From: Lysobacter defluvii IMMIB APB-9 = DSM 18482
GTDB taxonomy: Bacteria > Pseudomonadota > Gammaproteobacteria > Xanthomonadales > Xanthomonadaceae
NCBI RefSeq assembly: GCF_000423325.1
Contig: NZ_AUHT01000005.1
Span: 186,001-250,000 of the forward strand
Length of the DNA: 64,000 nucleotides
Direction of reading: 5' to 3'
Below, in pieces: positions 19,189 through 30,923 of the stretch. Under the pieces are notes generated by a model that saw nothing but the letters and a program-made list of their open reading frames with translations, was not told where the DNA came from and did no database searches. Every line of letters begins with the position of its first letter. Within the stretch, counting starts at the first letter, position 1. A program made the position numbers and the translations under genes.

Positions 19189-19515
19189 TCAGGGGCCCCA
19201 GATCTGCTCGTCGAGGCTGGCGGCGGCCCGCTGGCCACGCACCCGCCCGCCCTGCACCACCACGCCCTCGGCGCGCAGGCGCTGGCACTGCTCGCCGTGC
19301 CAGGGGTCACCGGGCGGGAAGGCGATGCTGCCGTCGGCACGCACCACCCGGTGCCAGGGCAGCCCCGGATCGTCGTTGCCGGCCAGCACCCGCGCCGCGA
19401 GCCGCGCGCGGCCCGGCAGGCCGGCGCGCCTGGCGACCTCTCCGTAGCCGGCCACGGTCCCGGCCGGGATCGCCCGCACCGCGGCAAGGATCCGCTGGCG
19501 GGCGCCCTCGTCCAC
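19189..19515 (-). CDS. Alkyltransferase-like (ATL) DNA damage-recognition protein
   Basis: The 108-residue protein is an O6-alkylguanine-DNA alkyltransferase fold in which the reactive cysteine of PCHRV is replaced by tryptophan: LPWHRVV with W54. This marks the ATL family (E. coli YbaZ, fission yeast Atl1). These proteins cannot remove the alkyl group but bind alkylated guanine and hand it to nucleotide excision repair. The helix-turn-helix stretch GTVAGYGEVARRAGLPGRAR carries the arginine-finger region. The start is a GTG at 19515. It ends three bases... before it lies the phosphate permease gene on the same strand, whose stop codon is only three bases upstream, so the two are probably co-transcribed. 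Confidence 0.9.
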   Translation of the reverse strand: MDEGARQRILAAVRAIPAGTVAGYGEVARRAGLPGRARLAARVLAGNDDPGLPWHRVVRADGSIAFPPGDPWHGEQCQRLRAEGVVVQGGRVRGQRAAASLDEQIWGP

Positions 19516-19518
19516 CGG

Positions 19519-20646
19519 CTACGCCAGCCCGGCCGCGGCCAGCGCCCGGAACATTACGTAGGCGAAGCCGCCGGCCATGGGGATCGTCAGGATCCACGCC
19601 CAGATCATCCGCTCCACCACCGTCCACTTGATCGCGTTGAAGCGCTTGGCGGTGCCCACGCCCATGATCGCCGAGGAGATGTTGTGGGTCGTCGAGACCG
19701 GGATGCCCAGCGACGACGCCGCGAGGATGACCGAAGCGGCACTGGTCTCCGCGGCGAAGCCGTGGATGGGGTGCAGCTTGACCAGCTTGTGGCCGAGGGT
19801 CTTGATGATCCGCCACCCGCCGGCGGCCGTGCCGGCGGCCATCACCAGCGCGCAGGTGACCTTGATCCACAGGTCGATGTCGCCGTCGGCCAGCGCACCC
19901 GGCGAGGGATGCAGGAACCCGAGGATGGCGGGCAGATCGGCGAGCAGGCCGGTGGCTTCCGCGCTGACCAGGGTCAGGGCGATGATGCCCATGGTCTTCT
20001 GCGCGTCGTTCATGCCGTGGGCGAAGCCCATGCCCGCTGCACTGACGATCTGCGCCTTGCCGAACAGGCCGTTGACCCAGCGCGGTCGGGCCAGTCGGGC
20101 CAGCAGGCCACCCGCCGCGGCCATCGCGGAGATGATCGCGAACAGCACGCCCATCAGCAGGAAGCCGGCAATGAAGCCGAGCACGGGCGAACTGACCATC
20201 GGCACGATCACCTTCCACAGCACGCCCGCGCTGCGCCAGACCGGGTCGGCCGGCTCGGACCAGATGATCGCCTCGAAGTTGTTGCCAGCCGCGGCGAGCG
20301 CCGCGCCGACCAGTCCGCCGATCAGCGCGTGCGAGGACGAGGACGGCAGTCCGAACCACCAGGTGATCAGGTTCCAGATGATGCCGCCCATGAGCGCGCA
20401 CAGGATCAGCTGCGAGCCGACCTCCACCACGCCCATGTCGATCAGGCCCGAGGCGATGGTCTTGGCGACGGCGGTGCCGGCCAGCGCGCCCAGCAGGTTC
20501 ATGCCGGCGGCCAGGGAGACGGCCTGCATCGGCGAGAGCACCTTGGTCGCGACCACGGTGGCGATGGAGTTGGCGGTGTCGTGGAAGCCGTTGATGTACT
20601 CGAAGGTGAGTGCCACCAGGATCACGACGATGACCAGGGTCAGCAT
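19519..20646 (-). CDS. pit: Low-affinity inorganic phosphate transporter, Pit family
   Basis: The 375-residue inner-membrane permease moves phosphate, usually as a metal-phosphate complex, driven by protons. Both halves carry the repeated Pit signature: FEYINGFHDTANSIAT near the N-terminus and GFAHGMNDAQKTMG in the middle. About ten hydrophobic helices are visible, with IPVSTTHNISSAIMG near the C-terminus. It is shorter than E. coli PitA (499 residues) and resembles the compact Pit proteins paired with a DUF47 gene. That partner lies ten bases upstream on the same strand, a classic DUF47-pit operon in which the partner is thought to tune uptake. Confidence 0.93.
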   Translation of the reverse strand: MLTLVIVVILVALTFEYINGFHDTANSIATVVATKVLSPMQAVSLAAGMNLLGALAGTAVAKTIASGLIDMGVVEVGSQLILCALMGGIIWNLITWWFGLPSSSSHALIGGLVGAALAAAGNNFEAIIWSEPADPVWRSAGVLWKVIVPMVSSPVLGFIAGFLLMGVLFAIISAMAAAGGLLARLARPRWVNGLFGKAQIVSAAGMGFAHGMNDAQKTMGIIALTLVSAEATGLLADLPAILGFLHPSPGALADGDIDLWIKVTCALVMAAGTAAGGWRIIKTLGHKLVKLHPIHGFAAETSAASVILAASSLGIPVSTTHNISSAIMGVGTAKRFNAIKWTVVERMIWAWILTIPMAGGFAYVMFRALAAAGLA

Positions 20647-20656
20647 CGTTGCGGCC

Positions 20657-21283
20657 TCAGGAGTTCTTGAGCACGATCTCGTAGGCCACCACGCCGGCCT
20701 CGCGGCAGCGGTCGATGGCCTTCTCGAGGATCTCGAAGAACTCCTTGAGCAGGAACATCTGCAGCGGGTCGAGCTTGCCGGAGTAGATGTCGCGGTAGAG
20801 CTCGAGCATCAGCCGGTCGGCTTCGTTCTCCAGCGCGCGCAGCTTGTCGCTGAGCACCTTCATCGGCGCCAGCTTCATCTTCGGCAGCAGCCGGACCATC
20901 TCCACCACCACCTCGGCGGCCTGCTCGAGCATCGCCGCGCGCGGGGTGAAGTCGATGTGCTCCAGGTGCTGCAGCGCCAGCGCGTAGCGGTCGGCGAACT
21001 TCTCGATCTGCTTGGGGATCTTGTACAGCGCCGAGCCCAGCGCCTCGATGTCCTCGCGCTCGATCGGGGTGATGAAGCTGTCCACCAGCTCCTGGCTGAT
21101 CTTGGAGGACACGTCGCGCTGCTGAAGGCGCGCGAGCTTGAAGGCGTCCAGCGCCGGCTGGCGGTCGGCGACCTTCAGCATCTCGTGCAGCGCGTGGGCG
21201 CTGTCGCGGGCGGCGACGGCCGACTCCTCGAGCAGCGTGTAGAACTGGTTGCCTTGGCCGAAGATGGTTTGCAGCGAGAACAT
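20657..21283 (-). CDS. DUF47 (PhoU-like) protein, partner of Pit
   Basis: The 208-residue protein is all-helical and belongs to the DUF47 family, distantly related to PhoU. It starts MFSLQTIFGQGNQFYTLLEE and contains the acidic helix repeats (FITPIEREDIEALGSALYKI, and ALENEADRLMLELYRDIYSG) that bind metals in PhoU-like proteins. It is cytoplasmic. In other bacteria such proteins, encoded just upstream of pit, control or assist phosphate uptake. Here pit follows after ten bases. The 275-base gap to the divergent CNNM-type gene should hold promoters for both directions. Confidence 0.92.
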   Translation of the reverse strand: MFSLQTIFGQGNQFYTLLEESAVAARDSAHALHEMLKVADRQPALDAFKLARLQQRDVSSKISQELVDSFITPIEREDIEALGSALYKIPKQIEKFADRYALALQHLEHIDFTPRAAMLEQAAEVVVEMVRLLPKMKLAPMKVLSDKLRALENEADRLMLELYRDIYSGKLDPLQMFLLKEFFEILEKAIDRCREAGVVAYEIVLKNS

Positions 21284-21558
21284 GGGAACCCCGGGGAATG
21301 CGGATGCTGGAGGCGGGCCGCGCCCGTTCCGGGCCGGCCAGGCGGCCGGCTGGCCACGACAGGCGCGGATTATGACGGTTTCGTTGCACCCGCGCCCAGT
21401 ACCGCGCGTTCACGGGCGTGGCGGCACCGTCGGCTGCTAGACTCCGCCCTCACCCCCCGGGGCACCTTTCCCCAGCATCCCCACATGGACGACGACCCAC
21501 GATCTTGCCGCGGTGCCAGGTGCGCCATCCACACACCTGAGTCCAGGAGCCCGGCGGC

Positions 21559-22896
21559 ATGCTCGAGTTCCTGATCGTCCTGGTCCTGATCGCGTTCAAC
21601 GCCTTCTTCGCACTGTCGGAGATGTCGGTCGTCACCTCGCGCAAGCCGCGGCTGCGCCAGATGGACGGGAAGAAGGCGCAGCGCGCGCTGGAGCTGGCCG
21701 AGCACCCCGAGCAGTTCCTGTCCACGGTGCAGGTTGGCATCACCCTGATCGCGATCCTCACCGGCATGTTCGGCGGCGACGCCATCGGCGCGATCTTCGG
21801 CGCCCACCTGGCCGAGTGGGTCCCGGCGCTGGGCGAGTACGCGCGCGTGGTGGGAACGGTCCTCGCCGTCGCCCTGATCACCTACCTGAGCATCGTGCTG
21901 GGCGAGCTGCTGCCCAAGCGCCTGGCGCTGCTGGCGCCCGAACGCCTGGCCACCGCCGTCGCGGTGCCGATGCACTGGGTCGCCTGGATCGCCCGCCCCG
22001 CGGTGTGGCTGCTGACGGCCTCGATCCGGGGGCTGCTGAAACTGCTGCGGCTGGACAGCACCGAGGCGTCCGCGGTGAGCGAGGAGGAGATCCGCCTTCT
22101 CGTGAGCGAAAGCCACGAGCAGGGCGTGATCGACGCCGACGAGCGCAAGATGATGAACCGGGTCCTGGACCTGGGCGACCGGAGCACCGAGAGCCTGATG
22201 ACCCCGCGCACGCGGATCACCTGGCTGGACGCGGAGGCACCGCTGGAGGAGAACCTGGCCACCATGCGCGAGGCGCCGTTCTCGCGCTTCCCGGTCTACA
22301 AGGGCGACGACCGCGACGTGATCGGCCTGGTCGAGGCCAAGTCGCTGCTGCGCGCACTCGAGCCCGGGGTGCCGATCGACCTGTTCGGCGACATGCGCGA
22401 GGTCCTGTTCGTCTCCGAGTCGACGCCGGCGCTGAAGCTGCTGGAGATCCTGCGCGAGGAACAGCAGTCGCTGGCGCTGGTGGTCGACGAGTACGGCGAC
22501 GTTACCGGGGTGGTGACGGTCAACGACGTCATGGGCGCGGTGATCGGCCGCACCCACTCCGGCATGGGTGCCCAGGCTCCGGGCGAGCGCCCTGACCCGA
22601 CGCGCGGCCCCGTCGTGGAGCGCGAGGACGGCAGCTGGTTGATCGACGGCTCCCTGCACCTGGACGACCTGCGCGAGCTGCTGCGCAGCCCGGTACCGGG
22701 CGTGGACGAGTACGACTTCCACACCGCCGCCGGCATGGTGATCGCGCACATCGGGCGCATCCCCAATGTCGGCGACTGCTTCGAGTGGCCGGGCTGGAAG
22801 GCCGAGGTGGTGGACCTGGACGGCCCGCGCGTCGACAAGCTGCTGCTGAGCCGGGTGGAGTCCCCGGACGGGCGCGGCGATGACGACGCCGACTGA
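21559..22896 (+). CDS. CNNM/CorC-like membrane protein (DUF21, CBS pair, CorC_HlyC domain)
   Basis: The 445-residue protein has an N-terminal DUF21 domain of about four membrane helices (starting at MLEFLIVLVLIAFNAFFALSE, in part). Then come a CBS pair (TPRTRITWLDAEAPLEENLA to LALVVDEYGDVTGVVTVND) and a C-terminal CorC_HlyC domain (DGSWLIDGSLHLDDL, ending in VDKLLLSRVE). This architecture is that of CNNM/MpfA magnesium exporters and of proteins misnamed hemolysins. Mg efflux or divalent-metal tolerance is the likely role; the CBS pair probably binds adenine nucleotides. AGGAG lies before the ATG. Its last 17 bases overlap the ExoD gene, so the two are translated together. Confidence 0.9.
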   Translation: MLEFLIVLVLIAFNAFFALSEMSVVTSRKPRLRQMDGKKAQRALELAEHPEQFLSTVQVGITLIAILTGMFGGDAIGAIFGAHLAEWVPALGEYARVVGTVLAVALITYLSIVLGELLPKRLALLAPERLATAVAVPMHWVAWIARPAVWLLTASIRGLLKLLRLDSTEASAVSEEEIRLLVSESHEQGVIDADERKMMNRVLDLGDRSTESLMTPRTRITWLDAEAPLEENLATMREAPFSRFPVYKGDDRDVIGLVEAKSLLRALEPGVPIDLFGDMREVLFVSESTPALKLLEILREEQQSLALVVDEYGDVTGVVTVNDVMGAVIGRTHSGMGAQAPGERPDPTRGPVVEREDGSWLIDGSLHLDDLRELLRSPVPGVDEYDFHTAAGMVIAHIGRIPNVGDCFEWPGWKAEVVDLDGPRVDKLLLSRVESPDGRGDDDAD

Positions 22897-23515
22897 TCCG
22901 GGCCACGCGGAGGCGGGCACGCGCGCCCTGCTCGATGCACTCGCGCAGGGGGGCGCGCCGGACGAGGTCGTCGACCTCGGCCAGGTGTTCGCCGGGCTGG
23001 GGCGGCGTTCGTTCGGCATGTTGCTGTTCATCGCCACCCTGCCCGCCTTCATCCCGGTACCGGGCCTGGCCGGGGCCGCCAGCGGTCCATTGGTGATGCT
23101 GATCGGGGCGCAGCTGCTGGTTGGCCGGCGTACCCCCTGGCTGCCCCGGTTCATTGCACGGCGCGGCCCCCGGCGGCGCACGCTGCAGCGCTTCCGCGAC
23201 CGCATCTCGCCATGGCTCGGGCGGCTGGAGCGGCGCGTGCGCCCGCGCAATGCCGAACTTCTCGACCACAGGCTGGCGACGTCGTGGACCGGCCTGCTCC
23301 TGCTGTTGCTGGGGCTGCTGCTGTCGCTGCCGATCCCCTTCACCAACTACGTGTTCGGCGTACTGCTGCTGTTGTTCGCGCTGGCCCTGCTGGAGCGCGA
23401 CGGCCGCCTGATGGCGGTCGCCTGGACGACGGGCGCGGTGGCGGTCACCGCCTCGGTGCTGTTGTCGGGGCAGGTCGCGGCCTGGCTTGCCCCGATGTTC
23501 GACCTGCTGGTCTGA
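22880..23515 (+). CDS. ExoD family membrane protein
   Basis: The 211-residue protein matches the ExoD family, named after a Sinorhizobium gene needed for exopolysaccharide production and nodule invasion. Landmarks are the LGRRSFGMLLFIATLPAFIP segment with the VPG motif, and a helical hairpin near LLLLLLGLLLSLPIPFTNYV. Three or four membrane helices are visible. Molecular function is unknown; links to exopolysaccharide, alkali tolerance or lipid handling have been proposed. The ATG overlaps the end of the CNNM-type gene by 17 bases. It converges on trmJ with a nine-base gap. Confidence 0.85.
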   Translation: MTTPTDPGHAEAGTRALLDALAQGGAPDEVVDLGQVFAGLGRRSFGMLLFIATLPAFIPVPGLAGAASGPLVMLIGAQLLVGRRTPWLPRFIARRGPRRRTLQRFRDRISPWLGRLERRVRPRNAELLDHRLATSWTGLLLLLLGLLLSLPIPFTNYVFGVLLLLFALALLERDGRLMAVAWTTGAVAVTASVLLSGQVAAWLAPMFDLLV

Positions 23516-23524
23516 CCGGCGCCC

Positions 23525-24286
23525 TCAACGCCGGCCGGCCAGCATCGCCATGCGCTGGGCGTCGGCGAGGATGCCGTGCAGCAGGCGCACCTCGCGCTGG
23601 TCCAGGCGCGCGCGCAGCAGCAACCGGCGCAGCTTGCGCATCGCCGACTCCGGGGCGCGGCCCTTGTGGAAGTCGATCTGCTCCAGGGTGTCGGCGAAGT
23701 GGGCGAACAGGCCTTCCATGTTCTCGTGGGTGGCCGGCGGGTCGCGCGGCTCCACGGCTTCCCGTGGACCCGCGGCCTCGAGCAGGGCCAGGCGCAGTTC
23801 GTACGCGAGCACCTGCACGGCGGCGGCAAGGTTGAGCGAGCTGTAGTCCGGGTTCGCGGGGATGTGCACCGCCGCGTGGCACAGCTGCAGCTCACCATTC
23901 TCCAGGCCGGTGCGCTCGCGGCCGAACACCAGTGCCACTTCGCCGCCATCCGCGGCCTCGTGGACCGCGCGCGCCGCCGCCTCCCGCGGCAGCAACTGCT
24001 CCAGCTGGACCCGGCGGCTGCGCGCGGTGCAGCCCAGCACCAGCCGGCAGTCGGCCACCGCGGTGGCCAGGTCGGGCACCACCGGCGCGGCGTCCAGCAC
24101 GTCGTCCGCGCCGGCGGCCAGCGCGCTGGATTCGGCGTTGGGCGCCTTCTCAGGGGCGACCAGGACCAGGCGCGCAAGGCCCATGGTCTTGAGCGCGCGC
24201 GCGGCCGAGCCGATGTTGCCGGGATGCTGGGTCCCGACCAGCACGATGCGCAGCCGGGAGCCGGGGTTTGCGGGGTCGGGGTTCAT
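23525..24286 (-). CDS. trmJ: tRNA (cytidine/uridine-2'-O-)-methyltransferase TrmJ
   Basis: The 253-residue SPOUT enzyme methylates the ribose of nucleotide 32 in several tRNAs using S-adenosylmethionine. SPOUT motifs are visible: [21 protein letters not shown] (motif 1, in part), [14 protein letters not shown] (motif 2) and [17 protein letters not shown] (motif 3, the knot). The C-terminal part ([19 protein letters not shown]) also fits TrmJ. Length is close to E. coli TrmJ (246). It is divergent from suhB with 108 bases between the start codons. This pairing of trmJ and suhB is common in gammaproteobacteria. Confidence 0.95.
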   Translation of the reverse strand: MNPDPANPGSRLRIVLVGTQHPGNIGSAARALKTMGLARLVLVAPEKAPNAESSALAAGADDVLDAAPVVPDLATAVADCRLVLGCTARSRRVQLEQLLPREAAARAVHEAADGGEVALVFGRERTGLENGELQLCHAAVHIPANPDYSSLNLAAAVQVLAYELRLALLEAAGPREAVEPRDPPATHENMEGLFAHFADTLEQIDFHKGRAPESAMRKLRRLLLRARLDQREVRLLHGILADAQRMAMLAGRR

Positions 24287-24394
24287 GGCGCAATGGTAAA
24301 CTGCGCGACCGGCCACGACGTGCCGGCGGCGGCTCCTTCGCGGGCCGCCCTGCTCTTTTCCCCAACCGCATTCCACCAGGCAGAGGCCCACGCC

Positions 24395-25225
24395 ATGCAG
24401 AAACCCGCCGTCACCCTCATGGTCAAGGCCGCACGCTCCGCCGGCAACGTACTGCTCCGGCACATGAACCGCCTCGAGGGCCTGAACGTGGTGGAGAAGG
24501 CGCGGATGGACTTCGCCAGCGAGGTCGACGCGATGGCCGAGAAGGAGGTCATCCGCGAACTGCGCCGCGCGACGCCGGACTACGCGATCCTGGGCGAGGA
24601 AGGTGGCGAGGTGAAGGGACGCGGCGGCAACAGCCGCTTCACCTGGGTGATCGATCCGCTCGACGGCACCAGCAACTACCTGCGCGGCATCCCGCACTTC
24701 TGCGTTTCCATCGCACTGGTGGAAAACGGCGAGCCGCTGCACGGGGTCGTGTTCGACCCGCTGCGCAACGAGCTGTTCACCGCCAGCCGGGGCAGCGGCG
24801 CCACCCTCAACGACAAGCGCATCCGCGTGGGGGACCGCAAGGACCTGGACGGGGCGATGATCCTCACCGGCTTCCCGCCGCGCGAGCGCAAGCGCACCTC
24901 CGCGCAGCTCAAGGCGCTGGACAGCCTGATGGGCGAGATCGAGGAGATCCGCCGCACCGGTTCGGCCGCGCTCGACCTGGCCTGGGTCGCCGCCGGGCGC
25001 GCCGATGCGTACTTCGAGGCCGGGCTCAAGCCTTGGGACATCGCCGCCGGCGCGCTGCTGGTGCGCGAGGCCGGCGGCATGGTCTGCGACTACCGCGGCA
25101 GGGGCACCCCGCGCATGGATGCCACCGGCCCGGACACCCGTCCGCTGATGGCCGCGAACGTCAAGATCGGTCCGTTGCTGCAGCAGCGGCTGGTCAGCAC
25201 CGGGTACGCGGCGACGTTCGACTGA
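24395..25225 (+). CDS. suhB: Inositol-1-monophosphatase family protein SuhB
   Basis: The 276-residue protein is a Mg-dependent inositol monophosphatase fold. Metal-binding motifs are [22 protein letters not shown] and [17 protein letters not shown]. In E. coli, SuhB also joins the ribosomal RNA antitermination complex with NusA, NusB and NusG, and that regulatory role is probably the conserved one. Length and spacing of motifs are normal. The start ATG gives [17 protein letters not shown], as in relatives. A near-perfect palindromic terminator follows the stop codon and serves the convergent secF as well. Confidence 0.95.
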   Translation: MQKPAVTLMVKAARSAGNVLLRHMNRLEGLNVVEKARMDFASEVDAMAEKEVIRELRRATPDYAILGEEGGEVKGRGGNSRFTWVIDPLDGTSNYLRGIPHFCVSIALVENGEPLHGVVFDPLRNELFTASRGSGATLNDKRIRVGDRKDLDGAMILTGFPPRERKRTSAQLKALDSLMGEIEEIRRTGSAALDLAWVAAGRADAYFEAGLKPWDIAAGALLVREAGGMVCDYRGRGTPRMDATGPDTRPLMAANVKIGPLLQQRLVSTGYAATFD

Positions 25226-25248
25226 TCCGTCGTACGCCTCCCCCACAC

Positions 25249-25284
25249 ATGAAAGAGGCCGCGGATCCCGCGGCCTTTTTCATG
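25249..25284. terminator. Bidirectional terminator between suhB and secF
   Basis: A nine-base-pair stem (AGGCCGCGG/CCGCGGCCT) with a three-base loop ATC is followed by five T. The symmetry continues outward (CATGAAA against TTTCATG) with only one G-T wobble, giving 17 paired positions. An A-run on the left gives the other strand a short U-rich tail, so it can end transcripts of both suhB and the convergent secF. Confidence 0.88.
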
Positions 25285-25304
25285 TTTGCCGAGTTGCGGC
25301 GCCG

Positions 25305-26294
25305 TCAGGGACGGCGCGCGAGCTCCGCCTCGTCCCTGGCCTTCGGCATCAGGTCCTGCTTGGTCACCCTCAGCGCACCGCGGTCCAGCAGCGGAGCGGC
25401 CACGAAGATCGACGACAGGGTGCCGAAGATCACGCCCATGATCATCGCCTCGGCCATGCCCGCCAGCGAGCCGCCGCCGTAGAAGTACAGCGCCAGCATG
25501 GTCAGCAGCGAGACCACCGAGGTGATCACGGTGCGCGACAGGGTCTGGTTGATCGAGGCGTTGATGATTTCGGTCGGGCTCGCGCGCATGCCGCGGAAGT
25601 TCTCGCGGATGCGGTCGAACACCACGATGGTGTCGTTGATCGAGAAGCCCAGCACCGAAAGCAGGCCGGCCAGCACGGTCAGGTCGAACTCGTGCCCGGT
25701 GATCGCGAACCAGCCGGCGACGACGATGACGTCGTGCAGCGAGGTCAGCACCGCGGCGATCGCGAACTTCCGCTCGAACCGCAGCGAGATGTAGATCAGG
25801 AAGCCGACCACCACGAAGATCAGCGCCCACATGCCGTTGAGGGCGAGTTCACGGCCGACCTGCGGACCCACGAACTCGGTGCGCATCACCCGCCCCGGGT
25901 TGTCCGGGTATGCCAGTGCCTCGGTGACCTGGCGCGCCGTGCGGTCGTTGATGTCCGACTGCTCCGCCCCACTCGCCTGCCCGGTGTCCGGGCGGAGCCT
26001 GATGAGCAGGTCGTTGCCGGAGCCGAAGGTCTGCACCTGGGCGCCTTCCAGCCCCGCCTGCTCCAGGCGCGCACGCACGTCGTCGACGTCCACCGGCCGC
26101 TCGAAGCGGATCTCCGAGACCATGCCGCCGGTGAAGTCCAGGGCGAAGTTGAACGGCGCGCCGTCGCGGACCGTGTTGAGGGCCATCGCGCCCAGCGACA
26201 CGAGGACCAGCAGCACGGATACCAGGATGGAAACCCCGCCCATCCGCATGAACGGGATGCGGCTGCCGTACGGGAACACGTTGAATGGCTTCAT
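25305..26294 (-). CDS. secF: Sec translocase accessory protein SecF
   Basis: The 329-residue inner-membrane protein forms, with SecD, the proton-driven complex that pulls secreted proteins out of the SecYEG channel. Landmarks are the first helix, the FALDFTGGMVSEIRFE motif of the first periplasmic domain, and the helix block with FSINDTIVVFDRIREN and SINQTLSRTVITS, typical of SecF. Six membrane helices are visible. Length matches E. coli (323). The gene lies 16 bases after secD on the same strand and ends the queA-tgt-yajC-secD-secF run, before the shared terminator. Confidence 0.96.
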   Translation of the reverse strand: MKPFNVFPYGSRIPFMRMGGVSILVSVLLVLVSLGAMALNTVRDGAPFNFALDFTGGMVSEIRFERPVDVDDVRARLEQAGLEGAQVQTFGSGNDLLIRLRPDTGQASGAEQSDINDRTARQVTEALAYPDNPGRVMRTEFVGPQVGRELALNGMWALIFVVVGFLIYISLRFERKFAIAAVLTSLHDVIVVAGWFAITGHEFDLTVLAGLLSVLGFSINDTIVVFDRIRENFRGMRASPTEIINASINQTLSRTVITSVVSLLTMLALYFYGGGSLAGMAEAMIMGVIFGTLSSIFVAAPLLDRGALRVTKQDLMPKARDEAELARRP

Positions 26295-26310
26295 GATGCT
26301 TGGCTCCCGG

Positions 26311-28179
26311 TCAGATCGCGACGGTCTTGAGCTTGCGGCGGCTGCCGTAGATCAGGGTGGCAATGCCGCGCGAGGCCGAAACCGCGGTGTACGCGGAGAC
26401 CGCGATGCCCACGATCAGCGACACCGCGAAGCCCTTGATCGGCCCGGTGCCGAAGGCGAACAGCGCCACGCCCGCCAGGATCGTGGTGATGTTGGCGTCC
26501 ATGATCGTGCCCGATGCGCGGTCGTACCCTGCGGCGATCGCCGCCTTGGCCGGCATTCCCGCGCGCAGTTCCTCGCGTATGCGTTCGTTGATCAGCACGT
26601 TGGCGTCCACCGACATGCCGACCGTCAGCACGATGCCCGCCAGGCCCGGCAACGTCAGGGTGGCGCCGAACAGCGACATGATCGCCACCAGCACCAGCAG
26701 GTTCATCAGCAGCGCGATGCAGGTGATGATCCCGAACATGCGGTAGTAGATGAGGAAGAACACCAGGGTGAACAGGAAGGCGTACTTCACCGCGGTCACG
26801 CCGCGCTCGACGTTCTCCGCGCCCAGGCTCGGGCCGACCACGCGCTCCTCGATGAACATCATCGGCGCAGCCAGCGAGCCGGAGCGCAGCAGCAGCGCCA
26901 GGTCGGCCGCCTCCTTCATGCTGCCCAGCCCGGTGGTCTGGAACTCCTTCCCGAACACGCCATTGATGTTGGCGACGGAGATCACCTCCTCGCTCACGCG
27001 GGTGGTCCGGACCTCCTCGCCATTGACCATCCGCACCTCGGGGATGCGCTCGATGAACACCACCGCCATCGGCTTGCCGACGCTCTGGCTGGTGAAGTCG
27101 AACATGCGCTGGCCGCCGGCGTTGTTCAGGCGGACCGACACCGAGGGCGTACCCGACTGCGGGTCGAGCTGCGAGGCGGCGTGCACCAGCTGGTCGCCGG
27201 TGGCGATCACCCGGCGGCTGAGCAGGATCGGGATCGGGTTTCCGTCCGGACCGATTTCCCTGCGGTAGTAGACCTTCGCATCCGGCGGGATGTTGCCGGT
27301 GGCGATGGCGTCGTAGGCGTTCCCTTCCAGCGCGGCGCGGTATTCCAGCGTCGCGGTGGCGCCGATGATGCGCTTGGCCTGGGCGGTGTCCTGCACGCCG
27401 GGCAGCTGCACCACGATCCGGTCGTTGCCCTGCCGCTGGATCACCGGCTCGGACACGCCGAGCGCGTTGATGCGGTTGCGCAGGGTGCCGATGTTCTGCT
27501 CGATGGCGTCGGCGGTGATCTGCGACAGCTCCTGGTCGGACACACGCACCGTCACGGTGTTGCCGGACATGGACAGCTGCAGGGTCGGGTCCGACTCCAG
27601 GATCGCCAGGCGCGCCGCGTCGGCGTCGGCCTCTTCGGCCAGGGTGATGGTCACCTCGCTGCTGCCCGGACGCCGGGTCACCGACTGGTAGCGCACGCGC
27701 TGGTCGCGCAGCAGCACCCGCAGGTCCTCGGTGGTCGCGTCCATGCGCTTGTCCAGCGCCGCCTGCTGGTCGACCTGCATGGTGAAGTGCACGCCACCAC
27801 GCAGGTCCAGGCCCAGCGGCATGGCCTCGGCGCCAAGGGACTGCAGCCACTCGGGAACCGTGGACGCCAGGCTCAGCGCGACGACGAAGTCATCGCCCAG
27901 GTCCGGGCGCAGTGCGTCCGCCGCACGCCCCTGCTCATCCGGATCGTCGAGGCGGACCAGCAGTGCCTCGTCCTCCAAGTCGATCGCCCGCGGCGTGACC
28001 CCGGCTTCGGCCAGGGTGCGTTCCACCCGTGCCTTGAGCGTCTCGTCGACGACGCCACCGCGGTCGGCGGTGACCTGCACCGACGGATCCTGCGGGTACG
28101 CGTTGGGCAACGCGTAGATCACCCCGAAGACGAGGACCAGCAGGATGAGCACGTATTGCCAGCGCGGGTAAGTCAGCAT
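26311..28179 (-). CDS. secD: Sec translocase accessory protein SecD
   Basis: The 622-residue inner-membrane protein has one N-terminal helix (YVLILLVLVFGVIYALPNAY), a large periplasmic region and five C-terminal helices. Landmarks are LGLDLRGGVHFTMQVD, RIVVQLPGVQDTAQAKRIIG, and the membrane motif VGMSVDANVLINERIREEL (in part), which carries the conserved aspartate used in proton transfer. Length matches E. coli SecD (615). It acts with SecF after it and with YajC before it. The 100-base gap to yajC is longer than the others in the operon, but no terminator is obvious there. Confidence 0.96.
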   Translation of the reverse strand: MLTYPRWQYVLILLVLVFGVIYALPNAYPQDPSVQVTADRGGVVDETLKARVERTLAEAGVTPRAIDLEDEALLVRLDDPDEQGRAADALRPDLGDDFVVALSLASTVPEWLQSLGAEAMPLGLDLRGGVHFTMQVDQQAALDKRMDATTEDLRVLLRDQRVRYQSVTRRPGSSEVTITLAEEADADAARLAILESDPTLQLSMSGNTVTVRVSDQELSQITADAIEQNIGTLRNRINALGVSEPVIQRQGNDRIVVQLPGVQDTAQAKRIIGATATLEYRAALEGNAYDAIATGNIPPDAKVYYRREIGPDGNPIPILLSRRVIATGDQLVHAASQLDPQSGTPSVSVRLNNAGGQRMFDFTSQSVGKPMAVVFIERIPEVRMVNGEEVRTTRVSEEVISVANINGVFGKEFQTTGLGSMKEAADLALLLRSGSLAAPMMFIEERVVGPSLGAENVERGVTAVKYAFLFTLVFFLIYYRMFGIITCIALLMNLLVLVAIMSLFGATLTLPGLAGIVLTVGMSVDANVLINERIREELRAGMPAKAAIAAGYDRASGTIMDANITTILAGVALFAFGTGPIKGFAVSLIVGIAVSAYTAVSASRGIATLIYGSRRKLKTVAI

Positions 28180-28279
28180 CGCAACGCCCCTGAGGCGGCC
28201 CGCCGGCCGCCGGATTCAAACGTGGAGTCCCGGAACGGGAGCGGCCGCCCGGCAGGCGCCGGGGGCCGGGAACGGCCGG

Positions 28280-28615
28280 TCAGGCCGACTTGAGGGTGCC
28301 CTTGGGCAGCACGTTGCCGACCGACCCCTTCTGCACGCGGATGCGCACGTTGTCGGCAATCTCGACGGTGACGAAGTTGTCCCCGATGTCGGTGATCGTC
28401 CCCGCGATGCCGCCGCTGGTGATGACCTCGTCGCCGCGGGCGAGCTTCTCCACCATGGCCTTGTGTTCCTTGGCGCGCTTCATCTGCGGGCGGATCATCA
28501 GGAAGTACATGATCGCGATCAGGGCGATCGGGAACAGCAGCGTGCCCAGGCCGCCACCAGGCGCGGCGGCCGGGGCCGCGTAGGCGGGGGCGATCAGGAA
28601 GTCGAGCAGGTTCAT
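28280..28615 (-). CDS. yajC: Preprotein translocase subunit YajC
   Basis: The 111-residue protein has one membrane helix (LGTLLFPIALIAIMYFLMIR) followed by RPQMKRAKEHKAMVEKLARG and DEVITSGGIAGTITDIGDNF, the standard YajC signature. It associates with SecDF and YidC at the inner membrane; it is not essential in E. coli. It lies between tgt and secD on the same strand, exactly as in E. coli and Xanthomonas. The start ATG at 28615 is the only sensible one, since an Ala/Pro-rich stretch (AYAAPAAAPGG) precedes the helix. Confidence 0.95.
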   Translation of the reverse strand: MNLLDFLIAPAYAAPAAAPGGGLGTLLFPIALIAIMYFLMIRPQMKRAKEHKAMVEKLARGDEVITSGGIAGTITDIGDNFVTVEIADNVRIRVQKGSVGNVLPKGTLKSA

Positions 28616-28674
28616 GGCGGACTCGGGTCGGGAAAGACAAGCCGCCGATTATGCCACGGCGGCCACGGGGGCAA

Positions 28675-30866
<2,192 letters not shown>

Positions 30867-30923
30867 GCGGCCAGGCGGGACCGCGGGCTTCGCGGGAGCG
30901 CGACAGTCTAGCGGCGCGCGGCT

